Assembly (NCBI GenBank): GCA_003254925.1
Contig: QANZ01009716.1
Location: 62,001 to 126,000, forward strand
DNA: 64,000 bases
Direction: 5' to 3'
DNA from: Chamaecrista fasciculata
Taxonomy: Eukaryota; Streptophyta; Magnoliopsida; Fabales; Fabaceae
The first letter of the stretch is position 1, and every line of letters starts with the position of its first letter. A model generated the notes under the pieces. That model saw nothing but the letters and a program-made list of their open reading frames with translations. It did not search any database and was not told where the DNA came from. The translations under genes were made by a program, and so were the position numbers. Shown piece by piece: positions 37,601 through 49,136 of this stretch.

Positions 37601-40600
37601 AACTATTGTCCAGCAGGAAGACTTCCCATTTTCTGAACGTGGCATTTGTCCTGATCTAATTATGAATCCTCATGGATTTCCTAGGTAATATCTTTCATCT
37701 ATATATTATTTATTTATGAATCACAGTGAGAAGCTTTAAGCTAATCCCCTTTTTCGGTTGACATAAGTTATTTGCCCCCGTGGCTGTAAATAAGGGAATT
37801 CTTTCTGTATGAATTGTTCAACATGGAGTGATTTTTTATGTTTGACCTCGAAATAACATTACTATTGAATAAGCATAGTGTTTCTAGTAATTTTATTGCA
37901 AATTATCAATAAGTCCTACCTTTTGTGGTATTAGTCGTATGACAGTTGGAAAGATGATAGAGCTACTTGGGGGAAAAGCAGGGGTTTCATGTGGTAGGTT
38001 CCATTATGGTAGTGCTTTTGGGGAACCAAGTGGCCATGCTGACAAGGTTGAAACTATAAGGTATCAGATTTATCTATGGTGTGATATTATGTCTATAATT
38101 TATACACATTCATGCTATCAAAGTCTCTTGCTCTGTGGCAGTGAAACTCTTGTGAAGCATGGCTTTAGCTACAATGGGAAAGACTTCATATATTCAGGTT
38201 TTCCTTTTGACTTCTCTAAGAGTTATGACATTCTGAAATTAAGGTTGTTGGTGACAGTATTTTGAGTTTCTGTTCAATCAAAAAGATTTTAAAAAACCGT
38301 TGATACATGTTAGGAATCAGATTTGATTACTTTAAATCAATCTGAATTAAAGTGTTGACCCTAGAGATTAGCCTAAATATCAGCCTAGATGTTAGAGATT
38401 TTAGAATCAATTGTATTAATTATATTTCCAAGAATAGACTATCTACTCTTGTATAAATAGCCAGGACATTCAGAAATATATAACACAATCAAGAAAAGTG
38501 TTTCTCACATCCTACTCTCTCATTCTATATTTTTATATTTTACTAAAAATCAACAATACAAAAGAATGCAGAGTCAAATATCTGTTTCAATCCATAAAGG
38601 TGTATTAGAAAATCAGTGGAGTTTACAATCATAATAAATATGATTTACTGCAGTATATTTTGGTCAAGTATGGGTAAAAATATAAATGTCAGAGATTTCA
38701 GCAGTAGCCAGGAGGGTAAAATTTTATGGCAGTGAGTGGTTGATTTTGTTCTTTGGAGTATTTGGTTGGATGTAAAGGCCTAAGTTTCCAAAGGTCCTTA
38801 TTTGCCTTTCAACCTGTCATTTAGGTCGTGTTCTGTGCAAGGTTTTAAAAGAAATATCCATCTACCATTTGGAGTCATTGGAAAGCTTTATTGCTGTGAT
38901 GAGCTTGTTTGTTATTTTTGTTCCCTTTTGGCTTCTTTGAACAGTGTTAAAATGGAAAATCTTGATTTGTTTTATTACCTGAAGCTGTAAGCTTTGGTTG
39001 CCTTTCACTAATTGTCTATAAAACAATTATCCTGATTCAGCCATTTCATTTTCAGGTATTACAGGTTGTCCACTGCAAGCATATATCTTTATGGGGCCAA
39101 TTTACTACCAGAAATTAAAACACATGGTGAGATTTATATCCTATAATAAGATTGACTATGGCTGTTATTTATCATGAGAAGTTCAATAACGTTTGATTTT
39201 CATTATATGCACTCTTTTATTTTCTTTTTATTACTTTATTTATTTTTGCCAACCATTGAATACTTCTCCCAAAACCAGTCTTCATTTTGGCGCTCTGGGA
39301 ATGCTTGCTTGTACACGATATAATTAGGTTTATCACTGTTAACAACAAGCTAAATTGTGATATCGAGGATTTTAAATTTTAATTTTTTCAAATACTTGAA
39401 AAAGGATTTGTAATCAAAATTCAAATTATTATGCGCCATTATGTACCTTTATCAGTTTACTAAATAGAGTATTTTTCCTTTCGAACTACTAATAAACTAT
39501 TATGCTGTTAGATTGATAGAATATCTGATTAATATCTGTAATTATTCTAGGATTAATATTAGGGATTGTGATTAGTAATTAGCTATAATCTCTCCTGAAA
39601 TTACTCCTTTTTTTGTTTTCCTTCCTAGAATAGATTCATTACTCACTTGTATAAATACCTTCACATACATGAGATCAATAACACATTATTTCCAGACAAT
39701 ATTTGTCACTTATAAAAAGAAAGCATTTTGCTTGATAAATTATTTTGTTTTCTGTTGTTGATCACACAAGAATGGAAATCAATATTTTGTCGATTAAATT
39801 TATTTTCCCTTGTGTTTGTATGATTGTATCAATAAAATTTACAAGAATTTTATAAGCAAAGACTGTGATGATAATCAGGTTCTTGATAAGATGCACGCTC
39901 GAGGAAGTGGCCCACGTGTCATGCTAACTAGACAACCTACGGAAGGCAGGGCCAGAAATGGAGGTATTGATTCTATCCATTATTTCAGTGAAAAGATTGC
40001 CTTATTTCAAAATTAGTTTATTTGTTTAATCAAATCCGTATTTTCTGCTATTTTTGTAAAATTTTATTCTTTTGATTACTGTGAGACAATGTTTAATATA
40101 TGTCTGCAACCTAACATGTCCTTGATCTTTTTTATCAGTTAATATATACTATAAAATTATAATCTATATTATTAAGGAAATATTTATGACTAGTAAATAG
40201 CAGCCCAAAGCAGCTAAATAAATTTCTCCAACCTTTGCCCGGAAAAAGCCAAACCACAGGATTCCCCTTGTGCCTCAGATCTTTTGTTAGTGCTATATTC
40301 ATGAGATTCAACAAAGTTTTATGCTGGGTCTAACGCAACCCTTCTCTATATGGGCTCAAGACTGTCTATGCAAGCATAGGCAGAGTTTGCTTAGTGATAT
40401 ATAAAATTTGCAGCCCAGTGCATGAGGCTCCCACTAGGTGGAGTCTGGGGAGGGTCAAAATGTATGCAGCTTTACCCTTGATTTGCAGAGAGACCGTTTC
40501 TAGGATTTGAACCCGTGACCTCTTAGTCACCAAGCAGCAACCTTACCGTTGCTTAGTGATATATGCGACCCCAAAATCATAGTTGATCCAGAACACATCA

Positions 40601-42536
40601 TGTCACTATTAACTAGGGTGAAAGTAGTCAAAAGTATGAAGATATACTGTGAGATCTCAAATCATAACAGCATGGTACAAAATGATAAGAGTCTGACTTG
40701 CTTCTACTTGTAACTAATCCACTTTCAGGCCTACGAGTTGGAGAAATGGAACGTGATTGTTTGATTGCTTATGGTGCTAGTATGTTGATCTTTGAGAGAC
40801 TCATGATATCTAGTGATCCTTTTGAAGTTCAGGTAATAATCCTCATTCTTCTATCCTAATATTACAGTATGCATACTACATGTCAGTGTATCTCATTTTT
40901 TTAAAATAATTCCAATACAAGTTGAGTACTTGGGGATCTCTATTGACAGTGGAATATCCAACATTCGTTCTACTTCAGTTAATTTCTTTTTTCGTGTTTT
41001 CTTAAATAATTGATTTGCATTTACAGTAATGTCTCCTTCAATCTATGTTTCACTGTTTCTACCAACGAATAATAAAGAGAATTGCCTTATTTCTAAAAAT
41101 CAAATCCCCTAATGTTTTGTTCTACAATCCATTCACTCAGTGATGTATTTTATTTGTATCCTGTAACTATGGTCTGATTGTAAATTGCCGAAGACATTTT
41201 TATATTTTCTTTAGGTGGGTGTTTTTTGTTTTTGGGCTAAGGACAAGGCTGAATTATATCCAAAGAAAAAAAAGTAAACCTATATTCTACAATGCAATCT
41301 ATCTCATGCTTTCTTGCCTATTTTTGTGTATCTAATTTGGCTATTTGCCAGACTTCAATTTTAATTTCTTTAAGTTTGGTTGATTATATTATGTGAATTT
41401 TTGAGTTTTGCAACTTGTTTCTGTCAAATCAATTTTAGGTTTTTGTGATGCTCATCATGTTTGGTATATTTCCTTCTTTCCCCACCCCCCTTTGTAAAAT
41501 AATAATAATAATAGTAATAATAACTTTTTTGTTTTCTTTTTTTTTTCGTTGGAGCTGGATTTCCTAATTGCATACTTATTCTCTACATAATTTTGCTATC
41601 CATAGCACCACATAACGTATTATACTTACTCAAGGGCAAGGAAAGAATAGGCCTTGTGTTTATGTTGGTATTCATGCAATATAGATCTCTGCATCACAAA
41701 TAAAAGTTAATTTCATTATAATTTTTTAGAATTGATCGAAAGGATTGTGGTTTTACGATCAAATTGTCTTATTATATTTTCCTTTTGACACAGGTCTGTA
41801 GAAAGTGTGGCTTGTTAGGATATTACAACCATAAGCTAAAAACTGGAATTTGTTCATCTTGTAAAAATGGGGATAATATTTCCACCATGAAGCTGCCATA
41901 TGCATGCAAGCTCTTGATCCAGGTATTATATAATATACCCTTTTGGCTTTTACAAGAATATCAACGTGTTGAATCTTCTTCAAGGTTGAGTCAAATTCTT
42001 AATACATCAGTCAACAGTTTAATGCTAGGTGGATGTATTCAGTGTACATATAATATGAGTAACTAACAATTTGATCCCTGAAAAATCACCAACCTGACAA
42101 CTCAGTCCTTGAAAGATTAAAATGTACAATTTAGTCCTTGAAAGATCAAAACGGTATACTAATCAGTCCTTTTTATGGACTCAATAGTATACCGGTTTAA
42201 TCTTTCAAGGACTGAAAAGTATACATTTTTTATCTTTTAGGGACTAAACTATACATCTTAATCTTTCAAGAATTGAGTTGTCAGCTCGGTGATCTTTCAA
42301 GGACCAAATTATCAGTTTATTCGATGAATTTTTATAAGAGTGGATGCATTCACTTCATTCATGCACAAAATTTAATGAAGAAATGTTCCTTGACTTTCTT
42401 CTATTGCTTTATTCATTTGCATTTTGGGCTTATAGTGATTTGATCTTGTGTTGATAACATACATTTGTTTTTTCAAATGTTTCAGGAACTTCAGTCAATG
42501 AATATTGTTCCCCGGTTGAAACTGGCAGAGGCATAA
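25657..42536 (+). CDS. NRPC2: RNA polymerase III second-largest subunit (NRPC2/RPC2); incomplete at a one-base N gap
   Basis: Beta-like catalytic subunit of nuclear Pol III, which transcribes tRNA and 5S rRNA genes. I traced 36 exons in unbroken frame: 25657-25688, 25767-25884, 25975-26096, 26284-26376, 26633-26705, 26784-26874, 26986-27038, 27384-27448, 28043-28148, 28250-28360, 28531-28590, 29510-29548, 29686-29736, 29857-29955, 30716-30775, 30869-30961, [gap], 31049-31132, 31996-32112, 32252-32332, 33986-34090, 34169-34249, 34343-34474, 34576-34620, 35802-35879, 35944-36083, 36195-36285, 37092-37219, 37329-37464, 37554-37684, 37935-38060, 38142-38197, 39056-39126, 39879-39963, 40729-40832, 41794-41922, 42486-42536. 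Motifs: [48 protein letters not shown], and a C-terminal zinc ribbon ([19 protein letters not shown]). The visible 422 + 656 aa lack about 80 residues expected between SRFDFSH and EACGLVKNL. Confidence 0.95.
30017..30189 (-). mobile_element. Small solo LTR in NRPC2 intron (173 bp)
   Basis: Ends are a perfect 6-bp inverted repeat (TGTTAA...TTAACA), flanked on both sides by CATGA (30012-30016 and 30190-30194), the 5-bp duplication expected of LTR element insertion. No internal domain remains. Minus orientation is suggested only by a TATA-like stretch on that strand. Confidence 0.72.
31049..31049. other. Single-N assembly join hiding missing NRPC2 exon sequence
   Basis: One ambiguous base sits where the exon beginning (N)GA-GAG-GCT-TGT is cut short. 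The preceding exon ends at 30961, and the conserved block that should lie between them is absent on all frames of the intervening 87 bp. The N is therefore a scaffold or consensus join and not a simple unread base. Confidence 0.8.
35196..35479 (+). mobile_element. Solo LTR in NRPC2 intron (284 bp)
   Basis: TGTTGAGAAATC...AAAAATCAACA with a TGTTG/CAACA inverted repeat and a perfect 5-bp target duplication GTTCT (35191-35195 and 35480-35484). The 3' part has 'cttatttaagcattgtaaac' and 'gatcaataagatt', which read like the TATA/start and polyadenylation parts of a plant Copia LTR. Confidence 0.8.
38308..38555 (+). mobile_element. Solo LTR in NRPC2 intron (248 bp)
   Basis: TGTTAGGAATC...AAAATCAACA, with TG...CA ends and a perfect 5-bp duplication ATACA on both sides (38303-38307 and 38556-38560). 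Contains 'cttgtataaatagccagg', a TATA box followed by the expected LTR transcript start region. Probably the same broad family as 39506. Confidence 0.78.
39506..39720 (+). mobile_element. Truncated LTR fragment in NRPC2 intron
   Basis: Starts TGTTAGATTGATAG and contains 'cttgtataaataccttcac' and 'gatcaataacacatt', the same layout as the LTR at 38308. No CA-ending terminus or matching target duplication is found downstream, so the 3' end appears lost. Confidence 0.45.
40403..40548 (-). mobile_element. Au-like SINE, 5'-truncated, in NRPC2 intron
   Basis: On the minus strand it reads '...gaggtcacgggttcaaatcc...' (B box) and then the conserved Au-SINE body: 'ctgcatacattttgaccctc', 'cccagactccac', 'gtgggagcctcatgcactgg'. 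It is bounded by a perfect 16-bp target duplication, ttgcttagtgatatat (40387-40402 and 40549-40564). The tRNA-like head begins inside the A box, so the copy is slightly 5'-truncated. Au is a widespread plant SINE family. Confidence 0.85.
42055..42326. repeat. Palindromic MITE in NRPC2 last intron
   Basis: About 270 bp that fold back along nearly their whole length: 'agtccttgaaagattaaaatgta' type blocks on the left, their complements on the right, and mirrored 'gacaactcag'/'ctgagttgtc'-like blocks. A second copy of the same family is at 55502-55769. Confidence 0.65.
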
Positions 42537-42599
42537 GTTGAATTAGCTGTTGTGTTCTGGCCAATGTAAATTATACATTCATTCATTCTGTCTGGATTA

Positions 42600-43236
42600 C
42601 ATGTTACCACATTTCATCAGAGAAAAGCATCATTATAAAACATTTGTATAGTTGCCTCTTCAACTTCATCTTTTTTTTCTTTTTCTCTATTTTTTTGGAC
42701 CACTTGGTGCAAATGAGTCAAAACTTCTACTGAAATGAGTCAAAATTTCAAGAGGTGTATTGTATATCGTAGTTGTCTAACATTTTATGCAGTTTTTTAT
42801 TTTAGCAAGGATACATACAGTCATACACCATGGTATCCTAGCCTGCAACAGAAGAATATAGGAAATATTTTATGGAGGATCAAACTCACATAAGTGTGTT
42901 TATTTTTTCTATTAAGTATAAGGTTAAAAATATGAAATGTGATAAAGTTTTTTTTTGTATAATCAATTACAGGGTAACAGAGAGAAATTATTAAAAAAAA
43001 ATTATGTGTCGTGGCATGCTCAAAAATCATAAGATGGGTGCATTTTTATTATTTAAATCAAATAAAAAAATAATATAAAATTACCTAATATATTTAAATA
43101 TTACAATAAGTTTTTATTGTTTGAAATGATTTTATTGTATGAAATTTGACTATTATACTTCTAAAAAGTTGTGTATAAAAAATAAAACAAAAGATACTTA
43201 AAGTCTTAATTTTTATTAAAAGGTATATATTATTTA
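42600..43236. other. Intergenic 3' of NRPC2
   Basis: The probable NRPC2 3' UTR is followed by AT-rich sequence. Nothing coding or repetitive with clear ends before the MULE at 43237. Confidence 0.45.
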
Positions 43237-43772
43237 GGTCAAAGGTTCATTTTGGTCCTAAATGTATTCTCTAGAGTTCATTTTGGTCCATTATGTTTCA
43301 AAATGTTCAAATTGATCCTAAATGTTGGCAAAATGATTCATTTTGGTCCTAAATATTGGTAAAATGTTTCATTTTGGTCTCAAACTATTGAATTTGGTCA
43401 TATTTCTCTCGTCTCTTATTTCAATTTCAAAGTACTTGTTAAGAGGAAGTCGTAGCTCTGAATTTGTCACATTCGAATTTGAAACGAGAGAGATATAATC
43501 AACTTTGCTTGTTTAACCAAAAAACGAAAGGTCTACTTTTAGGATCGATTTGACGTCATTTGCTGACGGCCCCAATTAGATAGAGAAAGTACTCTTCGAG
43601 AACAATACGTAGCTCTAAACTCGTCAAGTTTGAACTTGAAACAAGCCATATTCAATAGTTGGGACCAAAACGAAACATTTTGCAAATATTTAGGACCTAT
43701 TTGAACATTTTGAAACATAATGGACCAAAATGAACATTGGCATACATTTAGGACCAAATTGACCCTTTAACC
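43237..43772. mobile_element. Foldback MULE-type element 1 (536 bp)
   Basis: Ends GGTCAAAGGTTCATTTTGG and, reading inward from the right, GGTTAAAGGGTCAATTTGG are inverted repeats. The flanks are a perfect 9-bp duplication, tattattta (43228-43236 and 43773-43781). The interior carries the 'gaaacgagagagatat' dispersed sequence also found near 1-1.7 kb. No ORF encodes a transposase. Confidence 0.78.
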
Positions 43773-43784
43773 TATTATTTATTA

Positions 43785-44344
43785 GGCAAAAGACCCTTTC
43801 GTGCCCCTAACGTTTGCGGTGATTTTCAGTTATGCCCTTAACGTTTCATTTGTGCCAGTTGTGCCCCAAATATGAAACGTTAGTTTCAATTATGCCCCCA
43901 ATTTTGACTCAATGCTGATGTGTCATTTTTTTTACTTGTGTGTCAATTTTTTGTTCTGAATTGAATATGTGGTAAGATGACTGGATAAATAAAACATCCA
44001 TGATTTATTTTTTATCCACCATGACATTTCCTACGTGGTATAAGGCTTGCGAAGATGAAGATGAATATGCAAAAAAAAAATTTAAGGTAGTAATTTTTTG
44101 GTTTAGAGAATATACATCCACGTAAGAAATGTAATGGTGGATAAAAAATAAATTATGGATGTTTTATTTATCCAGTCATCTTGCCACATATTCAATCAGA
44201 ACAAAAAATTGACACACAAGTAAAATTGGGGGCATAATTGAAACTAATGTTTCACATTGGGGGCACACAGCTGACACAAATGAAACGTTAGGGGCATAAC
44301 TGAAAATCAAAGCAAGCGTTAGGGGCTCGAAAGGGTCTTTTGCC
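43785..44344. mobile_element. Foldback MULE-type element 2 (560 bp), abutting element 1
   Basis: Begins GGCAAAAGACCCTTTCG and ends with its exact complement CGAAAGGGTCTTTTGCC. The arms extend well inside, with mirrored 'cccctaacgttt' and 'ggataaataaaacatcca' blocks. Flanking 9-mers tatttatta (43776-43784) and tattttttt (44345-44353) match at 7 of 9. The left flank overlaps the duplication of element 1. Confidence 0.72.
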
Positions 44345-44840
44345 TATTTTTTTTTTTTTTTATATTAGTGATGTGTAAAATAATAATGAATATAATTAAA
44401 TAAAAACTTAATTTAGAATTTAAAAACATCAAAAGATAAATATTAATAAAAGGAATCATTTTAAATAAATTAAATCGAATGTTCAAATTCATCCTATACG
44501 TATACGTACAATATAGATTTAGTTTTGATTTAAAATATTTTAAAATTTTATTTTAATCTATTATGTATACAATTTATTTTTAATTAGTAGTATTGCTGCA
44601 TTACGTTGTTAATTTGAGAAGAGAAAATGGTTGTGGGAAAAAGTCAACAATGCCATATAAATATAAATATTTAAAAGAAAAATTACCATATTGTAACAAT
44701 AAAATAGTTAATAGACCAAAATAAAATTTCTGAAGTATTTAATATCAAAATAATATTCCATCTATACACATAGGACTAAAACGTTCTATCAATAAAATTT
44801 GAAGGGTAGAATCAAATTTGACGCCAAATAATTATTTCTT

Positions 44841-45256
44841 AGTCAAATTATAAATTTGGTCTCATATCTTTTGCTCAGTTCTCAATTTGGTCCCATATAT
44901 TTTTTTTTATTACACTTTTGGTCTCATATCTTAAGGTCAATTCCCAATTTAGTCTCATCTTTTTTTGTTGCAGATTTGGTCTCATATCTTTGGGTTAATC
45001 ACATAATTGGTCTTATATCTTTGTGTCAGGTGCAGAAGTGGTTCCATATTTTGTAGAAGGATCAACCGTTAGTATATCGTTTCGTAAAGATATAAGACCA
45101 ATTCTGCAACTTGATCAAAATATATGAGACCAAAAATGATATGGAACCAAATTGGGACCTTTTGCAAAGATATGCGATGAAAAGTGCAACAGAAAAATAT
45201 ATAGCACTAAATTGGGAACTCAGAAAAAGATATGTGACCAAATTTGTAGTTTAACC
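44841..45256. mobile_element. Foldback MULE-type element 3 beside the PPR gene promoter (416 bp)
   Basis: Left end AGTCAAATTATAAATTTGG and right end, reading inward, GGTTAAACTACAAATTTGG align without gaps. Internal 'ggtctcatatctt' blocks recur in inverted order. Perfect 9-bp flanks ttatttctt lie at 44832-44840 and 45257-45265. It ends 119 bp before the ATG at 45376. Confidence 0.75.
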
Positions 45257-45375
45257 TTATTTCTTTCAGTTTAGGGTGAAGTGGTGAACTGAACTGTGAA
45301 GGCAGAAAACTGAAGTGAAGTTGGTAATCTTCAAGTGTTAGGGTTCATTCAGCCACCATCTTCATCTTCATCTTC

Positions 45376-48371
45376 ATGTGTTCCCTTCTCCGACCTGCTC
45401 GCTCTCTCAAGTATGTCTATCTGTACTCTTTCCCTCTTATCTTCTTTCCATTTACAATGCTAATGTGTTTCTTCCATTTGTTCTTGATTCATTTCTCTTA
45501 CGCTTACGCTCAATTTCTTTTCTTTGTTTTTTTTATTCATAGGAAGCAAGAACACTATCTTAAGCTTTATGGATTACTATGCGCGAAACCTGACACTCTG
45601 AGTAATTCCACTGTAGATAGAGCTGTCGGATGCTATCCTTCTCAATTAAAATCAGTCAGGTTTTTCATAACAGAGGAATCAAACCGCCATTCTCTGTCCA
45701 ATTTCGGAAACAACTTTCTCAGCTGTCGTAGGCTTTTCTCATGTGAAAGGAGTAGTGAAGAAAATAATGCAAAAGATGCTTCCGTGGAACTTGAAAACCT
45801 GGATCCTGCTCATTCGTTTGAGGATCTTTATGTGGAGAAACAAGAGAATCTACGGGTTTCAGAATCTGGGTTTCTGGAGGAGGATTTTTCCGATTCCGAT
45901 GATGGTCTGAGCATTCAGGAGCCTTTAAAGGGAAAAGCTTCTTTAGAATTGTTTAGAACAATAGTGCAGAATCGAGGCCGCTCTATTTCCCATATTCTTG
46001 ATGACTATGTCAAAGGAGGGGGAGATTTGAGCCGAGGGGACGCTTCTAGAATGATATTCATTCTGGATAAGCGTCAAATGTATGGCAAGGCATTGCAGGT
46101 GATTTTCAGACTAAGAACATCAAATAATTAATCAAATCTTTTCTGCAAAGTTTATGAGTGATTGCAATCATGGTTATTCAAATTGAATTTGCTGGGTACA
46201 ATTTCCCAGTTACTCTTTTTAATACAATTCTTACACTGTAATTTGTTAGTGTTAGATGCTTCCAATGATTAATTTACAGGTGTACAGTATCTCTTTGGTG
46301 TTTTAGCATGCTTTTCGAATACTGTATTTTTTCTTTTCATTTGGAGATGCATAAATTGGTTTTGCTATTGCTCTACCATGTAATATTTTTCTATATATTT
46401 ATGATACTTTCACATGTTGTCTTGTGTATAACTCATTTGAAGTTGTTGCAGTGAAACTCCTAAAATGAACTCACATTTCCATCTTCTTGATGGTGCTCTA
46501 CATTGGAGCCAATGTACTTACAAATTACAACTAGTTTAGAATAGGTTTTGTCAAAACCTTGTGAATCCTATACAAATTTCACAATTAATTAGCAACATTA
46601 TGTTAGGCCATAAAATATACCATTAACAAATATAACAATTTACTAAGCTATAACGCTATAGAATATAATACCGCAGTCTCTATGGCAACTCCCATGTGTA
46701 ACTGTAGTATTTTCTGTGGTCACACTCACTAATGAATGTGAGTTTACAATAAGATGTTCATCCTTAATATGCCAGAGCCTACTTGAACCATCCATTTATC
46801 AGATTGCTGTGCGTAGGTTGAGACATGCTAGCATTTGAAATGAAGAATGGGAAGAAGGGATTTGACAGGAAGGTCATGTTTAAAATGGCAATTGTGTTTA
46901 TTATGTTTTTTTTTTAAAAAACTTCATAAGAGTCTATGGCAATGTGTAATGTGTGCAATAATCCACAGTTTTGGTAATCAATACCTGGTGCTTTTTTCAA
47001 GATTTGTCTTATCGCTTCTGTTACTGCATTGCAGACAAAAGCTTACGTTTGAACTTTCTCCTTCTGATATCTGTTTTGCAGCTCTCTCAGTGGTTGGAGG
47101 GTACTAAGCATTTTGAGTTTAATGAACAAGACTATGCTTCTTGCCTTGATTTGATTGCCAAGCTCCAAGGAGTCAATGCAGCCGAGAATTATATGAATAA
47201 TGTTCCACACTCTTTCAGAGGTGAACTATTATACCGAACTCTTCTAGCAAACTGTGTCTATTTTGTCAACAGAGAGAAAGCTGAGGCAGTTTTTGAAAAA
47301 ATGAGGAAGCTAGGTTTACCCATAACTGTATATTCTTGCAACCAAATGCTTATTCTATATAGAAGATTTTGCAAAAAAAGTATAGATGGCATCTTATTAT
47401 TAATGGAGGAAGAAAACTTGAAGCCATCTCTTCTAACATACAGGAACTTGATAGCAATCAAAGCTGTGTCCAGGGACACAATGGGCATTGAAAAGTTGGT
47501 TGAGGCTATGAAGTCTCAAGGTCTGCAACCCGATATTCATGTCCTGACAATCATGGCTAATCACTATATTTCTGAAGGTCTGAAAGACAAAGCTCTATCT
47601 ATTCTGAACAAAATAGAAGGAGGTAACTTGACAAAAAAAAACAGGGCACGGAGTGAGTTACTTACCCTCTATGCTTCACTTGACATGCCTGAGGAAGTTG
47701 ATCGAATCTGGACCGTCTGCAAATCAGACCCTGGTATGAGAGAGTGCCTTGCTACCCTAGCAGCATGGGGCAAATTCGGAAAAGTTGAAAAGGCAGAGGC
47801 AGTTTTTGAAATGATGCTCGGTAAGTGGAAGAAGCTCCCATCCAAGCCCTATGCTGAACTTTTAAAGGTTTATGTTCAAAATAACGAGATATCGAAAGGG
47901 AAGGAGTTTGTAAAGCGAATGGATAATATAGCAGACTTTATTGGCCCACGGGTTTGGGATGGACTAGTGAGGCTCTATGTGGGAGATGGCAATTTAGCGA
48001 AAGCAGCTTCAATTTTAGGAAAGGCAGCTGAAAAAATTAACCCTGGTCGGCAGATCAGACCAATGTTTAACACTTTTTTGTTTGTCATGAAACAATATGC
48101 AAAGCTTGGAGATATACATAATACTGAGAAGTGGTTTTACATAATGAGGCAGTGCGGCTACGTTGGCCGTCTCAGTCCATATGAAATTTTGATCCAGGCT
48201 TACATAAATGCCAAAACCCCTGCTTATGGACTTAGAGAAAGATTGAAGGCTGAAAATATAGTCCCAAACAAATCTTTCTCTTTGCAGTTGGCAGAAATTG
48301 ACGCAATACAGAGCCAAGTGTTACTGTCTAAGAGTAGGAAGGAACAATGGGATGATTTGTTATTCTTCTAG
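45376..48371 (+). CDS. Mitochondrial-type P-class PPR protein (PPR596/At1g80270-like)
   Basis: Exons 45376-45410, 45543-46098 and 47082-48371 give 626 aa. P-class pentatricopeptide proteins bind organelle RNA; the closest remembered relatives are Arabidopsis At1g80270 (PPR596, mitochondrial) and At1g15480. The short first exon (MCSLLRPARSLK) and following basic, Ser-rich stretch are consistent with a mitochondrial presequence. An acidic region (EEDFSDSDDG) precedes the linker domain (LFRTIVQNRGRSISHILDDY). From exon 3 there is an array of PPR-like helices, for example EKAEAVFEKMRKLGLPITVY, LKPSLLTYRNLIAI and DIHNTEKWFYIMRQCG. No DYW, E or SMR domain follows. The end (KEQWDDLLFF) matches the family's conserved C-terminus. 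A MULE-type element lies just upstream. RNA target unknown. Confidence 0.88.
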
Positions 48372-49136
48372 CTGAATGCATCAAAAGATTGTGGTTGAAA
48401 CTGTGAGGAACAGTAAAAGTAGGTTTTTGTCAATCTCTAAACATCGATCATAGTTCATTAATGCTGAGACCATTGTATGGTAATCTGTTCGTTGATAATC
48501 ATGATTAGAAAATAACATTCAAAGGCACAGAAGGATGCGGCACTTAAGCAGAGGCATTCACTAGCAGTGGCGCAAATTCCATTAAACTTCTGAATTTGAC
48601 TAGAGAACCACATCACCAATATAGATAAGATTTGTTCCACACAAGAATAAAAACAATGTGTATATTGGTACCAACAATGGTCACTAAAACTAGACAGACA
48701 GGTGATAAATATATTTTTTAAGTAAATTTTGTTTGGAGTTATTGAAGTCTTAGCATTTGTAAATTTTAATCGTATCTCTATTCACTTGGACCTCCTGAAT
48801 TATTTAGCCAAAATACTACATAGGAAGAAGATTAACTTTTTTTACAATTCATGATCCAACAAATTATATCAGAGTTGCAACCTGCAACTAGAAAACTAAG
48901 GGTATGTTCAGCAATTTAGAGGGGAAGGCGAGGTAAATTTTTCATATGTTCTCCCTTGTCTGCTTATCGGTGGCTCTTTTAAAATATCTCAAACTGACTT
49001 ATTTGAAATTTTTGAAAAGGAGAGGAGAATGAGAGATTAAATTAATTTCTCGTTTCCCTCTTCAATTTATAATTTTCTAAACAATGTGAGGATATTTTGA
49101 CCTTCTTTCTTCTTTATTACTCAATCTAAACATAGC
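48372..49136. other. Intergenic between convergent PPR and P450 genes
   Basis: Holds the 3' UTRs of two convergent genes. No further gene or definable repeat. Confidence 0.5.
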
